From: Pinus tabuliformis
Lineage: Eukaryota > Streptophyta > Pinopsida > Pinales > Pinaceae
Assembly (NCBI GenBank): GCA_031772625.1
Contig: CM062813.1
Span: forward strand, 761,484,720 to 761,548,719
Reading direction: 5' to 3'
Length of the DNA: 64,000 nucleotides
The notes beneath the pieces were generated by a model. That model ran no database searches. It saw nothing but the letters and a program-made list of their open reading frames with translations, and had not been told where the DNA came from. Position 1 is the stretch's first letter, and each line of letters opens with the position of its first letter. Shown in pieces: positions 1-11,015 of the stretch. Made by a program: the position numbers and the translations under genes.

Positions 1-1035
1 TCTTCTGTATTAATAAATGGATATGCATCCCCATTTTTCCATGCATAAAGAGGCTTGATGCAAGGTTTACCCCCATCCCCTTTATTATTTATATAAGTTA
101 CCGAATGTATGAGTTTCTTGATTGAGGATGCTAAACGATGAGGGGATTTCCAGACTATTTTTATCTCTAATTCTCTTGCTATTACACATTTATTATTTGT
201 AGATGACATTATAATTTTTTGGAATAGATCTATTCGATATGTGGCCAACTTGGTTGACATTATCACCCTATTTGAGAAAACTATTGGTATGGTTGTAAAT
301 TTAAGGAAGTCTTATATCCTTGATAAAAATTTGGAAGACTTTGAACTTCAAAATCTCAGGGTGGTTTTCCCGTATCAGATGTAAGAGATGGAAGAGGGAT
401 TAAAATTATATGGGATTCTATTTGAAACTAAACTAGTACAATAAGGAAGATTGGATGTGGTTAAACGCTAAAATTGAGAAAATATTAAAAGGATGGTATT
501 TTAGATGGTTGTCAAGAGTAGGGAGGTTGGTTCTAGTGAAATTTGTGCTCGAAGCTATTGCTTTGTTATGGATGTCTATGTCTTGGATTCCTTGGGGAAT
601 TCTAGAAAATGTTAGATGAATACGCTTCAAATTTCTATGGGTTGTATCACATAACCATTTTGTCCTCCCCTAGGTAAACTAGAAGCATATCGCGCTACCT
701 AAATTTTTTGGTAGATGGGGTCTAAAAAATATTTTTATGTTCTCCAAGGCTCTGGATACAAAGTGTGGGTTGACGATTTTTTCCACCCACAATCTATGGA
801 CCTCAATTATTTTTCAGAAGTATATCCACCCCTTCTCTCTTGAAGAGTGGATCAAGTTGAGTGAAAAGGCACACTCCAATATATCTAGCATTTGGCGTGT
901 TGTGATAAATTATTTTGATCTTATTACTTAGGGGCTGGCCCGAAAGGTTGGAAACGGGTTCGAGTGATGACAGGCCAAGATCCTTGGCTTGGTTGTGGTC
1001 TAAGAAATTGTCCAATATCTATCAAATGTGGGCAT
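1..1035 (+). pseudogene. LINE (L1-like) reverse transcriptase, 3' half, first segment
   Basis: Decayed non-LTR retrotransposon ORF2 entering from the left edge. Translated piecewise it shows the RT core, with the F-V-D-D catalytic box at 196-207 preceded by T-H-L-L, then the L1 thumb/connection region (around 480-600, with W-Y-F-R-W-L-S-R-V-G-R-L), and a W-G-L-K-N-I-F-type block near 715-735. Stops and frameshifts interrupt every frame. The same ORF resumes at about 5012 after a gypsy insertion and again at 13478 after element A, so the three pieces belong to one LINE. The RT would copy its own RNA at a nicked target; this copy cannot. The left junction with the gypsy element is approximate because no 5' LTR is present there. 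Confidence 0.85.
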
Positions 1036-1041
1036 GTACAA

Positions 1042-3622
1042 GATATTAGCTATGGAAATGGAAGAAATCAAGAAATAGGTGCAAAACTTGTTAGACCAAG
1101 GAGTCATCACACCTAACTCATTCCCATGTGTTCACTTATTGTGTTGGTGCCAAATAAAGATGGCACATGGAGAATGCATGTGGATTATCGGGCTCCAAAA
1201 AAGATCACACTGAAAAACCGATATCCTCTCCCTCATATAAATGATTTTCTTGATCAATTGAAGAATGTTATTTATTTCACTAAGTTGGATTTGTGTAGTC
1301 ATTACTATCAGACCAGGATTACATAAAATTAGAAAATTGATTTCAAAACTAAGCAAGGACTATTTGAGTGGTTGGTAATGCCATTTGGGCTTTGCAATGC
1401 CCCAACAACATTCATGAGGGTAATGAATTAAATTATTATTATTATTATTAATTTTTTTTTTTTTTCCAGTTTTTCTTAGATGAATTCATGCATTTATATC
1501 TAGATGACATTCTTGTCTTTAGAAAAACATAGGATGATCATGTAAAACATGTCAAACAAGTACTTGATATTTTACAAAAGGAGAAATTTTATGTAAAGTT
1601 GTCCAAATGTGAATTTGGAAAAAAATCTTTGGCTTATTTGGGCCATATTGTTGGAGGAGGTCAACTGAAGGTTGATACTTCTAAAGTTGATGCAATTGTA
1701 AAATGGACTAAGCCTACAAATGCTACAAAAGTAAGGTGCTTCTTGGGAGTAGTTCAATACTGGGGAAGATTCATAACTAACTCAGTCATTGCATCTCCTT
1801 TGCATGCCTTGACTAGTGTGAAGCAGATATTTTAGCAAGGAGGAAAGCAACAAAATTGTTTCAACACCTTGAAGCAAAAGATTAACACAACACCAGTACT
1901 AGCCTTGCTAGAACTTCAACAACCATATGAGATCGAGATAGATTCCAGTAGATATGCCATGGGTACAATATTGATTCAACATCGTAAACCAATTTGTTAG
2001 CATTAAAATACCTTCTCTCAAGCTATTATAAACTATCCCATGTATGACAAAGAGTTGTATGCCTTGGTTCAAAGTGTCAAGAAATGGAAGCATTACCTGA
2101 TAGAGAAGGATACCAGCATACATACAGACCATCAACCCTTAAAATATCTCTAGCCACAGACCAAGTTGCAACAAGCTTGTCACTTTAGGTGAATGGGATG
2201 CCTTCAACAATTCAATTTGGTAATCAAGTACAAGAAGGGTACAAGTAGCAAAGTGGTATATATTCTTTCTAGACCTCATTTTTCTGTATCTCTTGTTTTT
2301 AAGAATGATTCTTTATCTCATGTTAAATATATTGAATAATATGCCACTGATGAAGATTGTAAACATGTTTATGAGAGGCTAACCCATGGATCACAGGTGG
2401 AGAACTATCATTTGTAGGAAAAATAGCTCTATCATCTTGGAAATTAATGCATTCCTACAAGTGAAAGAGTCCATGTAATTCGATAAACTCACACTTCTCT
2501 TGTGTCTAGTGACTTTAGGATAAGAAAAAACTTGGCTCATTTGCAGAGGTTTTATTATTGTCCTTGGATGAAGTAAATTGTAACCAAATATGTAAAGGGT
2601 TGTGCGATGTGCTCTATTTGTAAGCCCACTAATAGAAAATTGGGGCTGTACACACCACTCCCTGTTCCTTCTCATCCTTGGGAGAGAATATCCATGGATT
2701 TTGTAGGGGGTTGCATTTTTCAAAAAGGAGTAATGATTACTTGTATGTGAAGTTGACAGGTTTAGCAAGATGTGTGTCTTGATGCCATGTAAAAAGCATA
2801 ATACTACTGAGCAAACTGCTAAACTTTTTCTTTTAGCATGTATCTGTCCATTTTGGACTTCCCACATCCATTGTCTTGGATCAAGATTCTCTATTCCTTG
2901 GAGATTTTTGGACAAGTTTTTGGATAATGATGGACATCAACCTAAAGAGGAGTATGAGTTTCCATCCACCAACTGAAGGACATAAAAAGATCGTCAATAG
3001 AACAATAGAGCAAGAATCCTAAGACGTGGGATGAATAAATACATTATGTTCAACATGCATACAACAAGGCTTTGCACTCTTATACTCAAAGTTCACCATT
3101 TGAGACATGCTTTGGGTACCTTCCAAATTCACCCTTAGAATTGGCTTTTGGGAAAAATTGGGATTTGAATGAACTAAGTAATGAACATAGAGCTTGCAAA
3201 TTCATTCAACGAAATATATGATTCACCAAGCATTGCAAGAACATTTGAAGAAGATTCAGAAGCAATATAAGGTCCGACATGACAAGCACATGGTTGATCA
3301 TTAGTTACATGTTGGAGACGAAGTATGGATTCACATCAGTAAGGATAGGTTGAAGGGTTAAGGAATAAGGTTGAAAACATTCAAATATGGTTCATTCACC
3401 GTCTTAGAAAAGATTGGAACAAATGATTATCACCTTGATTTTCCAACTTATATGAAAATGTATTCCGTTGTCAATGTTGAGAACTTGAAACTTTATGAAC
3501 CTCCCATGATCATAGATCTAGAGGAGAGTGGTAAAGTTCCATCAGTGGATGATTTTTCTCCAGAGTACTTGGACAAGTTTCCCGAAGACATCATCGTAGA
3601 CAAAAGAACTAGGAATTCATGA
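1042..3622 (+). pseudogene. Ty3/gypsy pol remnant (RT-RNase H-integrase), 5'-truncated
   Basis: Gypsy polyprotein fragment that starts inside the RT palm; gag, protease and 5' LTR are missing. Visible in order: the L-L-D-Q-G-V-I-T and V-D-Y-R blocks (1085-1190), [16 protein letters not shown] (about 1378-1400), Y-L-D-D at 1497-1508, the RNase H core with Y-D-K-E-L-Y-A-L and H-T-D-H-Q-P-L (about 1910-2145), an HHCC-type integrase finger ending C-A-M-C-S-I-C (about 2500-2625), the integrase core (to about 3110), and the C-terminal domain with L-K-L-Y-E-P near 3490. More than ten stops or frameshifts are present. It lies inside the LINE and is followed by a putative LTR. Confidence 0.85.
1420..1469 (+). 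repeat. TTA microsatellite plus poly-T replacing part of gypsy RT
   Basis: Between conserved RT codons (T-F-M-R before, F-L-D-E-F after) there is a run of TTA repeats followed by 14 T and CCAG. The block starts with GT and ends with AG, so it superficially resembles a 50-bp intron. About seven RT codons normally present are missing, so replacement by a slippage-prone repeat is the simpler reading. Confidence 0.7.
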
Positions 3623-3777
3623 TGAGGAGATGTGGAGTACCTTCAAGTGGGTTTCAAAGGAATTCATCCTAGCAAGGCATGATGGATTGAAAAGGAGAAA
3701 GTGAGGGAGAAATTACCTCACCTACATATTGATTGATAAGGATTTTGGAGGCCCAAAAGCTTCTTAGTAGGGAGGAA

Positions 3778-5011
3778 TGATCCAGGAGGATCCAAAAAGG
3801 CTCAAAATTTGAAGTCCTAAAATCGTAGGAAAATTGACATCAAGTCATAGATCTCATTGAGATGATTCCAATGATGCTAACGGAACCTCAACCCAAGTCT
3901 GTATGACAAAGTTATGTGAAATGAAGTTTGGCATAAATAACAAAAAAAATTATGTAGGTAAAACCCACAGGGTTCCATGTGGCAACCCAGTCAACAGGTA
4001 TGGTTAGAAGATAGGGACCCACAAGTGATGTGGCACATCGTCATGGCAGATCACGTTAGCATAAAATTGGCTCAAAAACATGAGGTGGACCAATCCGATG
4101 GTGACACGTGGCCAAATCTAATGGCACCACATGACGCCCTAGATGTGGCCAAATTTGGCTAAGGCCTAAATTCATTGCAACGATTGAGGGTTTTAACCTA
4201 TGACTAGCAACGTACCAAGAAAGCACTCAACAAATGAGCTAATGGATTGCATTGAAACAAATAACTAAAATGTTATTTTTATTGGGTTGTTAAAACAATT
4301 TGGCAAAGCGAGAGGCCCATGAATGTGACCTCAGGATCTCTGCCAAACCACCAAAAAAAAATATTGTAACCATTGGTATTAATATAATATACGCACACCA
4401 TATTTAATGTATGGTCAAAACATTCATTATAACATATACCAAGTCAGGGTCCCGTGGGGTTTGACCTCAGGACCCCGACCAACCAACAATCCACATATGA
4501 CATGCAGACCCATACATCACCATGTGGATTTGTTTAATTCATCTGGGACAAACATATATATATATATATATATATACCCATACCAATGCATTATGAGGTG
4601 GCACGATTGTGGACATAGGAGGAACAAGGGAAACACGACGGGTGGCATGCCGAAGGGGTCCCGCTTGGGCATGAATCGTGAGGCAGATTCTAAGAATATT
4701 CCACAACATATTCTAGAGAATATTTTAGGGGAATATTCTAGGTATTTTCTGAGCTATTATGGTACATATTTTTAGGAGGAGGTGACAATACCAAAACTTT
4801 ATCAAGTTTATACTCATTTTCTCAAAATTTGGCTAGGAATCGACTGGTGCAGTCATAATTGGGATTTGAGCAAGGAATTTTTAAGTCACTCTTAGAAATG
4901 AGGTATTGCCATGTAATTTCCATTATTTTAATGAGATTATATATAGGCCTCTCCACTTTGAAGTCGGGCCCAGAGATGTAGCTCATACATTGTGAAGGAA
5001 TTGCATTAACA
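3778..5011 (+). repeat. Putative 3' LTR of the gypsy remnant
   Basis: Non-coding DNA directly after the gypsy integrase. A purine-rich stretch ending about 3777 could be the polypurine tract; the LTR would start TGATCC at 3778 and end near TTAACA at about 5011. LINE coding similarity resumes beyond that point. There is no partner LTR to align, so both ends are inferred. 3623-3777 would be the element's 3' untranslated part. Confidence 0.5.
4554..4576. repeat. (TA)n microsatellite
   Basis: Uninterrupted alternating AT run of about 23 bp inside the putative gypsy 3' LTR. Confidence 0.95.
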
Positions 5012-5753
5012 AATCTTGGTGCATTGTTTATCTTGTCTTCATTTTATGTTGCTTCTTCATGGATGTTGCAATTATGGTATTTTCATGATTTTTAAGAAAT
5101 TTTGTTTAACATCATTGAAGGAAATATCCCAGATCACTTGGAGGCCCTATTTATTGGTCACATTAGAATTAATTAGGCTCAAGATGAGTTGGTTTGGGAT
5201 CACTCCCTAGTGGGTATATATAATCCAACGTTAGGGTATCCTCATTTGAATGCGGCGACTGAGGATGGAGATGGGGAGTGGTGTTGGAAATGATTATGGA
5301 AGATAAAGTGTTTGACAAAGTATCATCTTTTTCTGTGGTGTATTTTGGTTAAAAAGGTCCCTACCTAGGAAAATGTGTAGAAAATGCATAAAATTTGTCC
5401 TAAATGGTGCCATTTATGTAAATCAAATGGTGAGTCCATTGAGCATATTTTTGCTGAATTCCCTTTCTTTTTCTAGGTATGGAATAGGTGTTGCTCAATC
5501 AATGGACTATATTGTGCATGGTAACGACTACCGTTTAAGGAGTGGTGGGACTTTTGGTTTCAAAATAGGAACACAAAAATATATAGGGATTTTTCTCTGC
5601 TCATTTGTTGGTGTGTTTGGATGGCGCAAAATAAAGAAATTTTCCAAAATAAGTCTTCTATTCTAAACTGGGTAGAAATGGAATTTTTAGCCATTCTATC
5701 ATATTTCCCTCAGTCCATGACTCCCCTTATGTCTAGAAATATTATTACAGAAG
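5012..5753 (+). pseudogene. LINE ORF2, second segment (zf-RVT region)
   Basis: Continuation of the LINE. The segment reads like the C-terminal zinc-finger-like region of plant L1 ORF2: W-K-I-K-C-L-T-K near 5300, V-P-T-W-E-N near 5355, the C-x2-C-x6-8-H pattern I-C-P-K-W-C-H-L-C-K-S-N-G-E-S-I-E-H-I-F (about 5397-5450), then F-K-E-W-W (about 5535) and W-M-A-Q-N-K (about 5620). Frameshifts and stops are frequent. The segment ends exactly at the AGAAG target-site duplication of element A and continues in register at 13478. Confidence 0.8.
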
Positions 5754-6785
5754 TGTTACATGGAATTTGCATCTACGGATAAACACATTTTCCCCAGGTG
5801 GGTGACTACACCTAGAACAATATAAAGAAAGTAGTTTAACCTTTTCTTATAGAAGATAGATGAGATGAAGGAACTTACTTGTTGCCTTTCGCTTCCTAAA
5901 TATCTTTTGAATCACTCCCGTTGCTCCCACTTGAACTAAATTCGCTCAAAAGGTACTTGTATCAAGAGAAACAAAAACAAGAAATGATCAAATCATACAT
6001 GAACTATCAACTATAAAACAATGGAATCAAATACATTGAAACACATAATGATCACAGATATGAACAATCATATGAGAAAAGGAATAAGCTCTTTATTAAT
6101 GTAGAAGGAAGAGTATCACCCTATACAGTTTGATCCTGTGCCACTCCTCCAGCTTTAGTTCAACCCTCGCTAGATCAAAAGCTCAACACTCCAGCAACAT
6201 AACATTGCTTAACATAAACTCAATCCTCAAACCAACAAAATTTCCTTACAAACTTCAGATTCTAGCCCCCTCATCACTATGATGAGTGCTCAATTTATAG
6301 GAAATGGAGGTGGTTTTGTCACAAATGAGGGTATTGAATGGATTTCCAATCTTGGAGTTAGTTTCCATGGAGCAAGGGATGAGAGGATAGGAGGTTAATG
6401 GATCCTCAACCTATCCAATTTTGAGCTCATAGAAGGGGATAAGAGATGGGAACCTTCTAGAATCATCTAGAATGAAGGAATATTCCTAGAACCCTATGCA
6501 AATTTCGCTCAATCTCGTCCAACATAGGCTAAAGAGGGCCTAAGTGCACTAAAGTGCAGGCTACAGTGGGCCTGCCTGCTCTGTAGCGCACTGTCTCAAG
6601 GCTTGGGCTGCGCTAGTGTCCCAAGGAGGCATTTCAGGAAGGCTTCAGGCCATGAAACTTACGTCGAAGGAGGCATTCAATGAGTTGAATTTTCTAGGGC
6701 ATGTAACAACTGAATTAGGGTTTGATGAGCCCTAAAAATGCTGCTCTGAATGTTGGGAATGATGTGCCCAAATAGACCTGTAACA
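5754..6785 (-). repeat. Element A 3' LTR (left copy)
   Basis: Same length as the right copy and aligned along its whole extent with scattered substitutions. Next to it at 6786-6800 lies GTTTCCCCCTAAAGC, which on the element strand reads as a purine-rich polypurine tract just before the LTR. Confidence 0.93.
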
Positions 6786-7845
6786 GTTTCCCCCTAAAGC
6801 ATGAAGTTGAAAAATGATAATATCGAGTGATATTCTTTATGATGTGACGAAGAAGAACTGAATCAGACAATGACCTGCATCGATTAGAATACATAACATC
6901 ATGATATTTTGGATTTTTTCATGAATAGCTGAGGGAAGGCATACCCTTACTCAACATATAAACTTTTCATTACATGTACATAGATAGTCGTCTACAGATA
7001 TAGACCCACGATGGGATGACCATTAGTGTAAAACCATCATATAGATGATTTAGTACTCTCCTGAAATCGCAGCCCGGATGGATGAAACTAGATCCGGGGT
7101 CTTCTATCTCTTCCAATCGTTTGCTCAAGTACGAGTCTAACCATGCGAATATGTGATCTGAAGTCGAACATGGGAAGACACCGTCTGATTACTAGCCAAT
7201 GATGTAAGCCTTTAACAGATGCGAGAGAGATCACCAATAATGATAATGATTCTCAAGGTACTACAATACATTCTGCATGGTGTGAATAAATGTTTTGATT
7301 TCGAACACCATAGAAAGTATTTCGGTCGAAGGCCAGTGATGTCAACCTGTCGCCGGAAGCGAGAAACTTTCCATTGATATATGCAAGCCCCAAGGTATTG
7401 AAAGGGTATTTCTAAGTCAACTTCTTGGATAATGTGCCGATGTCGACAAGAAGCCACTTGTCGTAGGAGAGCCTTGATGTATCCCACATCAACGACACGA
7501 AATGAGTGTAATGATTTTGGAGACGGAATATGACTGATGACACAAGGTTCAGGAATGACGGTCATGAAAATGAAGGTTTATGAGTATTGCAAAGGATGAA
7601 GTTTTACTAAGTGACTTCTCTTGAACATGTTGGCGACATTGAATGAATTGGCAGCATTGACCCAAAACCAAAGTGATGGATGGTATGATAGACGTAGGTA
7701 TGATAACCATCAAGCAGATAACCCAACCCAAATAGTCATTGAGATGAAGTGAAAGTGTCATGTTCAAAAGCGACTTGCTACCATAAAGTGATTTATCCCT
7801 TTTCCCATTTCCCCCAGTCATTGCTGACCAGTACCTCTTTATTTT
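6786..7845 (-). other. Element A 3' non-coding region, part conserved with element B
   Basis: No plausible coding frame. Blocks align with element B 49049-50140, for example GCAGCCCGGATGGATG near 7070 against 49363. A perfect 7-bp inverted repeat, CTTCTTG 7421-7427 with CAAGAAG 7447-7453, is kept at the equivalent place in B (49714-49720 and 49740-49746). The short minus-strand frames at 7212-8008 have no counterpart in B and are probably chance. Confidence 0.7.
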
Positions 7846-7848
7846 TTA

Positions 7849-8309
7849 ACAAGCTTGAGGAGGATAACATATGCTTGTAGTATAATTCCACCCTTCGGGT
7901 GAATCCATCGCTATGTGATGTTTTAACAAGCCCAGCAAAGGTGAAACTCAGTCTTGTCATGATGGAAAAGTTTGTCACTATTTGATGTTTTAACGAGTTT
8001 AACGACAATCAAAACTCGTTCCTTTTCATGTTTAGAGAGTTTGAAAATGGATAAAAAGAAAACTCCACAAGTTCTTTTTTTGTAAGTTTGTCTCTCAAGT
8101 CCGAAAAAGTGTAAAATAATACAAGAGAGAACCTATTGACCATGTTCAATCAACGTATTCCTTTTTCGTAAGTAATCTATCTCAGTCCGGAAAAGGGTTA
8201 AACTTATACTGAGTAGATGTCATTTCCAATCCATTTACGAGCTGAAAAGGACAAGCGCTCAACAATATTTTCATGTTTCAAGAGTCTGAAAAGAGCTTAA
8301 AGAGGACTC
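7849..8309. other. Array of interlocked inverted repeats (pseudoknot-like) in element A
   Basis: At least five modules in which two inverted repeats interlock (S1, S2, S1', S2'): TTGTC 7972/GACAA 8004 with AACGAGTTT 7992/AAACTCGTT 8012; TTTTCA 8023/TGAAAA 8042 with GAGTT 8037/AACTC 8061; CTTTTT 8074/AAAAAG 8104 with TCTCTC 8091/GAGAGA 8125; CCTTTTTCG 8160/CGGAAAAGG 8188 with ATCTA-CTCAGT 8175/ACTGAGTAGAT 8208; TTTTCA 8268/TGAAAA 8287 with GAGTC 8282/GACTC 8305 (start positions given). Simple hairpins ACAAGC/GCTTGT (7849-7878) and CACCC-TTC-GGGTG (7889-7901) precede them. No function is known to me. Confidence 0.75.
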
Positions 8310-8860
8310 CACTTAGAGGAATGAGTGGTGTCTAGGATAGCAATTGGTTCCGGTGATGTTGGAACTTCTCAAAACATGTTGATTTATGTGAAGAGGCTGG
8401 ATAATAAGACCACTCATTGCAATTGTTCCTCAAAAAGGGTAAAAAAACCAAGTGAAAGTGTATGATTGGCCAAGCAGATAGTGACGATGGAAGGAGAAAA
8501 ACCAAGGCTCATCTGACGGAAGAGGCTGATAGAATGGAAATCACGAGGGTTAAAATGGAGATGGGTTCATTTTTACACAAGCTTGAACCATAGGGAACTA
8601 TGCTTGGATTCAGTTTCATGTTTACATAAGACTGAAACGAAAAACTGTACTTGGAATTGGTTTACATGCCCCCAACATGATGACTCGATTATAGGTAAAT
8701 GCCCCCCAAGCTTCATTGCATTCACCTAAGTAGGCTACTCGTGGCTATCGGGTGGATGGAATGAAGGTTCATTTACAAGATCAAGTGAAAGACTCGACTG
8801 GGATTTTACGAGATCTAATCAAAGACTCGAATTGGAACTTTGCTCCGGGGGACCTTATTT

Positions 8861-9230
8861 CATTTTTTAATGAGCTTGACACAAGACAAGGAACTCTACT
8901 CAGATTCCTTATTTCATTTTTTAACGAGCTTGACACAAGACAAGGAACTATGCTCAGATTCCTTGTTTCATTTTTTAATGAGCTTGACACAAGACAAGGA
9001 ACTATGCTCTGATTCCTTGTTTCATTTTTTAATGAGCTTGACACAAGACAAGGAACTATGCTTTAATTCCTTGTTTCATTTTTTAATGAGGTTGACACAA
9101 GACCGAGAACTATACTCATGGACCTGTTTCATTTTTTAATTAGGTTGACATAGTAAAAGAAATATCCTCATGGACCTGTTTCATTTTGTAATGAGTTTGA
9201 CATAGTAAAAGAAATATCCTCATGTTCCTT
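8861..9230. repeat. 54-bp minisatellite in element A
   Basis: About seven tandem copies, CATTTTTT starting at 8861, 8915, 8969, 9023, 9077, 9130 and 9182; the last two periods shrink to 53 and 52. Each good unit has TGAGC paired with GCTCA, interlocked with ACAAGGAA paired with TTCCTTGT. The unit length is a multiple of three, which creates repetitive open frames on both strands that are not genes. Confidence 0.95.
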
Positions 9231-9232
9231 GA

Positions 9233-11015
9233 TCACGACCCATAAGAGGTCATGACTTCCAAGAGGTTCTCATCAGATGGGAGAACAATACTATGGAAGG
9301 GATATGTAGCAAGAAATCCATTAGAGAGATCTAGTTCCAATGCTCCCGGTACACAATGCACAATATCACAGCATTGATCGTCAGTTGCTGTAGGCATGGA
9401 ACGGGTTGCCACATAATTGACCCGTGGCAGGGAAGATACCATTGGGACAAAAGGACCATTTAGGGAAGATGGTTGATTGGAAGTCATATTTGGACTGGGA
9501 AATGAAAATTGGTCAATAGTGACAATTCTTCGTTCATGTGGGAAACACATCACTCGAAAGAGCATTGAAACAATAGCTCTCAAGTCATAAACATAGTTGT
9601 GCCCAAGAAGTAAATTGTAATCTAAAGGGCCTGGGACTACCATCACATTGAGATAAACAATTTTTCCTCCCAAAGTAATAGGAAACTGAGGAAGGATCCC
9701 TAATGGTTGATTGGTTCCTCTGTTAAAAGCCAACAGATTCTGGGTAACAGGCACAAGTGGCGGCGAACCGAGCATCTGCCAAGCAGTGGAGGAAAGGATA
9801 CTCACAGATGCACCTTCATCTATAATATTGCTATATACAATCATATTATAAACCTGTACTATGATCTGGAAAGGCACATAAGAAGGAAGATGACATCCTG
9901 CCAGTCGATTCCAATCAAAGGAAGTGACCAGGCTACTTGGAGTGGGTACCGTAAAAACGGGAGAATACCCCCTTGAGTTATGAGAATGAGAGTATTTTCC
10001 TCCTGTCTTGATGGAACAGGAGGGTTTCCTCCAAGCTCATTGGAATCTGAAGAAATGAAAAGAACCTGAGTGGTATCATACTCACTCTCTACGGGAAAGG
10101 TACAATTAACTAAAGGTGAAATTGGGTCAACTGTTTCCTCAACCTGTGATTGGTCAGGTATAGACTCATGGGATTCACATTCAGAGAGAGTGGGTTTGAT
10201 CGATGGTTGATTTGGGCCAGTCACTTCATCAAATAGTGAAGGATTAAGGGAGAGTCCCCTGTAACCAGATGGAAGTCGCTGCAGAGAAGCATGATGATTA
10301 TCCAACACTTTTTGGGCTTCATCTAGATAGGGACAAATGTGAATGGGGTGATTCCCTTCACATAAGCTATAGGGAAACTTAACTTTACCCTTCTTTCCAT
10401 GAAATTTACTACCACTAGTTGATGGTGTGTCACCAGCATGATCTCCAAAAGTTGATGGCACAGGATGATGTGGATGAGAAGACCATTCTTCTAAGATCTA
10501 AGGAATACCTGAACAATTTCAAAGAAGATGGTCTCCTGTACAAATTTTGCAAGGATATCAAAATTTGTGAGGCTTATCAGACGATTTCTCTTCAGAAGTT
10601 GCATTCGAAGCAATGGTTGCTTGGTTGGCCCCCTGTTGAATTTTCTTCTTCTTCTTCTCTTCCCCTTCTTCTTCTTCTTCTTATCCACCTGGTTACCAGT
10701 GTCAATACTTTCATCAGGCGAAGAGGAAGAAGGGGAGGAAGAAACAACCGACGAAGAAGGTAAAGGGTCAACTTTAGGATCAATTGGAGGTTGATTTTGT
10801 CCAGGTGGAGGAGTACTTGATTGTGGAGAAATCACGACATTTTGAACCAAGGAGGTTGAAAACAACCATACTGGCAAGCCAATGGTAAATCTCAGAAGGG
10901 ATAATGTAGCCATATATGGAGCACCAATATTTCCGAAAGGAGTAAAAGGACTAGGATTCCCATCAAAAGGAATTCCTTGATCGGTGGGCTCTGGAGTTGT
11001 TGCCATATGTATCAA
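9233..11015 (-). pseudogene. Element A gag-protease, frameshifted
   Basis: One ancestral reading frame now split over three frames (11015 to about 10491, 10461-9859, 9877-9233). The N-terminus (G-I-P-F-D-G-N-P-S-P-F, then M-A-T-L-S-L) matches element B. A low-complexity Ser/Pro and Lys/Arg stretch follows, encoded by CTT-rich DNA at 10640-10690. Next comes a CCHC-like knuckle C-x2-C-x3-H-x4-C and, in the last frame, a retropepsin-like domain with I-D-E-G-A-S and L-D-Y-N-L-L-L-G-H. The middle acidic residue in place of D-T/S-G is shared with B. The A version runs about 75 residues further than B after the protease. It cannot make an intact product. Confidence 0.88.

Noticed and set aside
8752-9139. 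Overlapping open frames on both strands (86-99 codons)
   Set aside because: They are created by the 54-bp minisatellite, whose period is a multiple of three; the proteins are pure repeats with no start context.
10419-10794. Plus-strand Leu/Ser/Phe-rich frames
   Set aside because: Antisense of the Lys/Arg and Ser-rich low-complexity part of element A gag.
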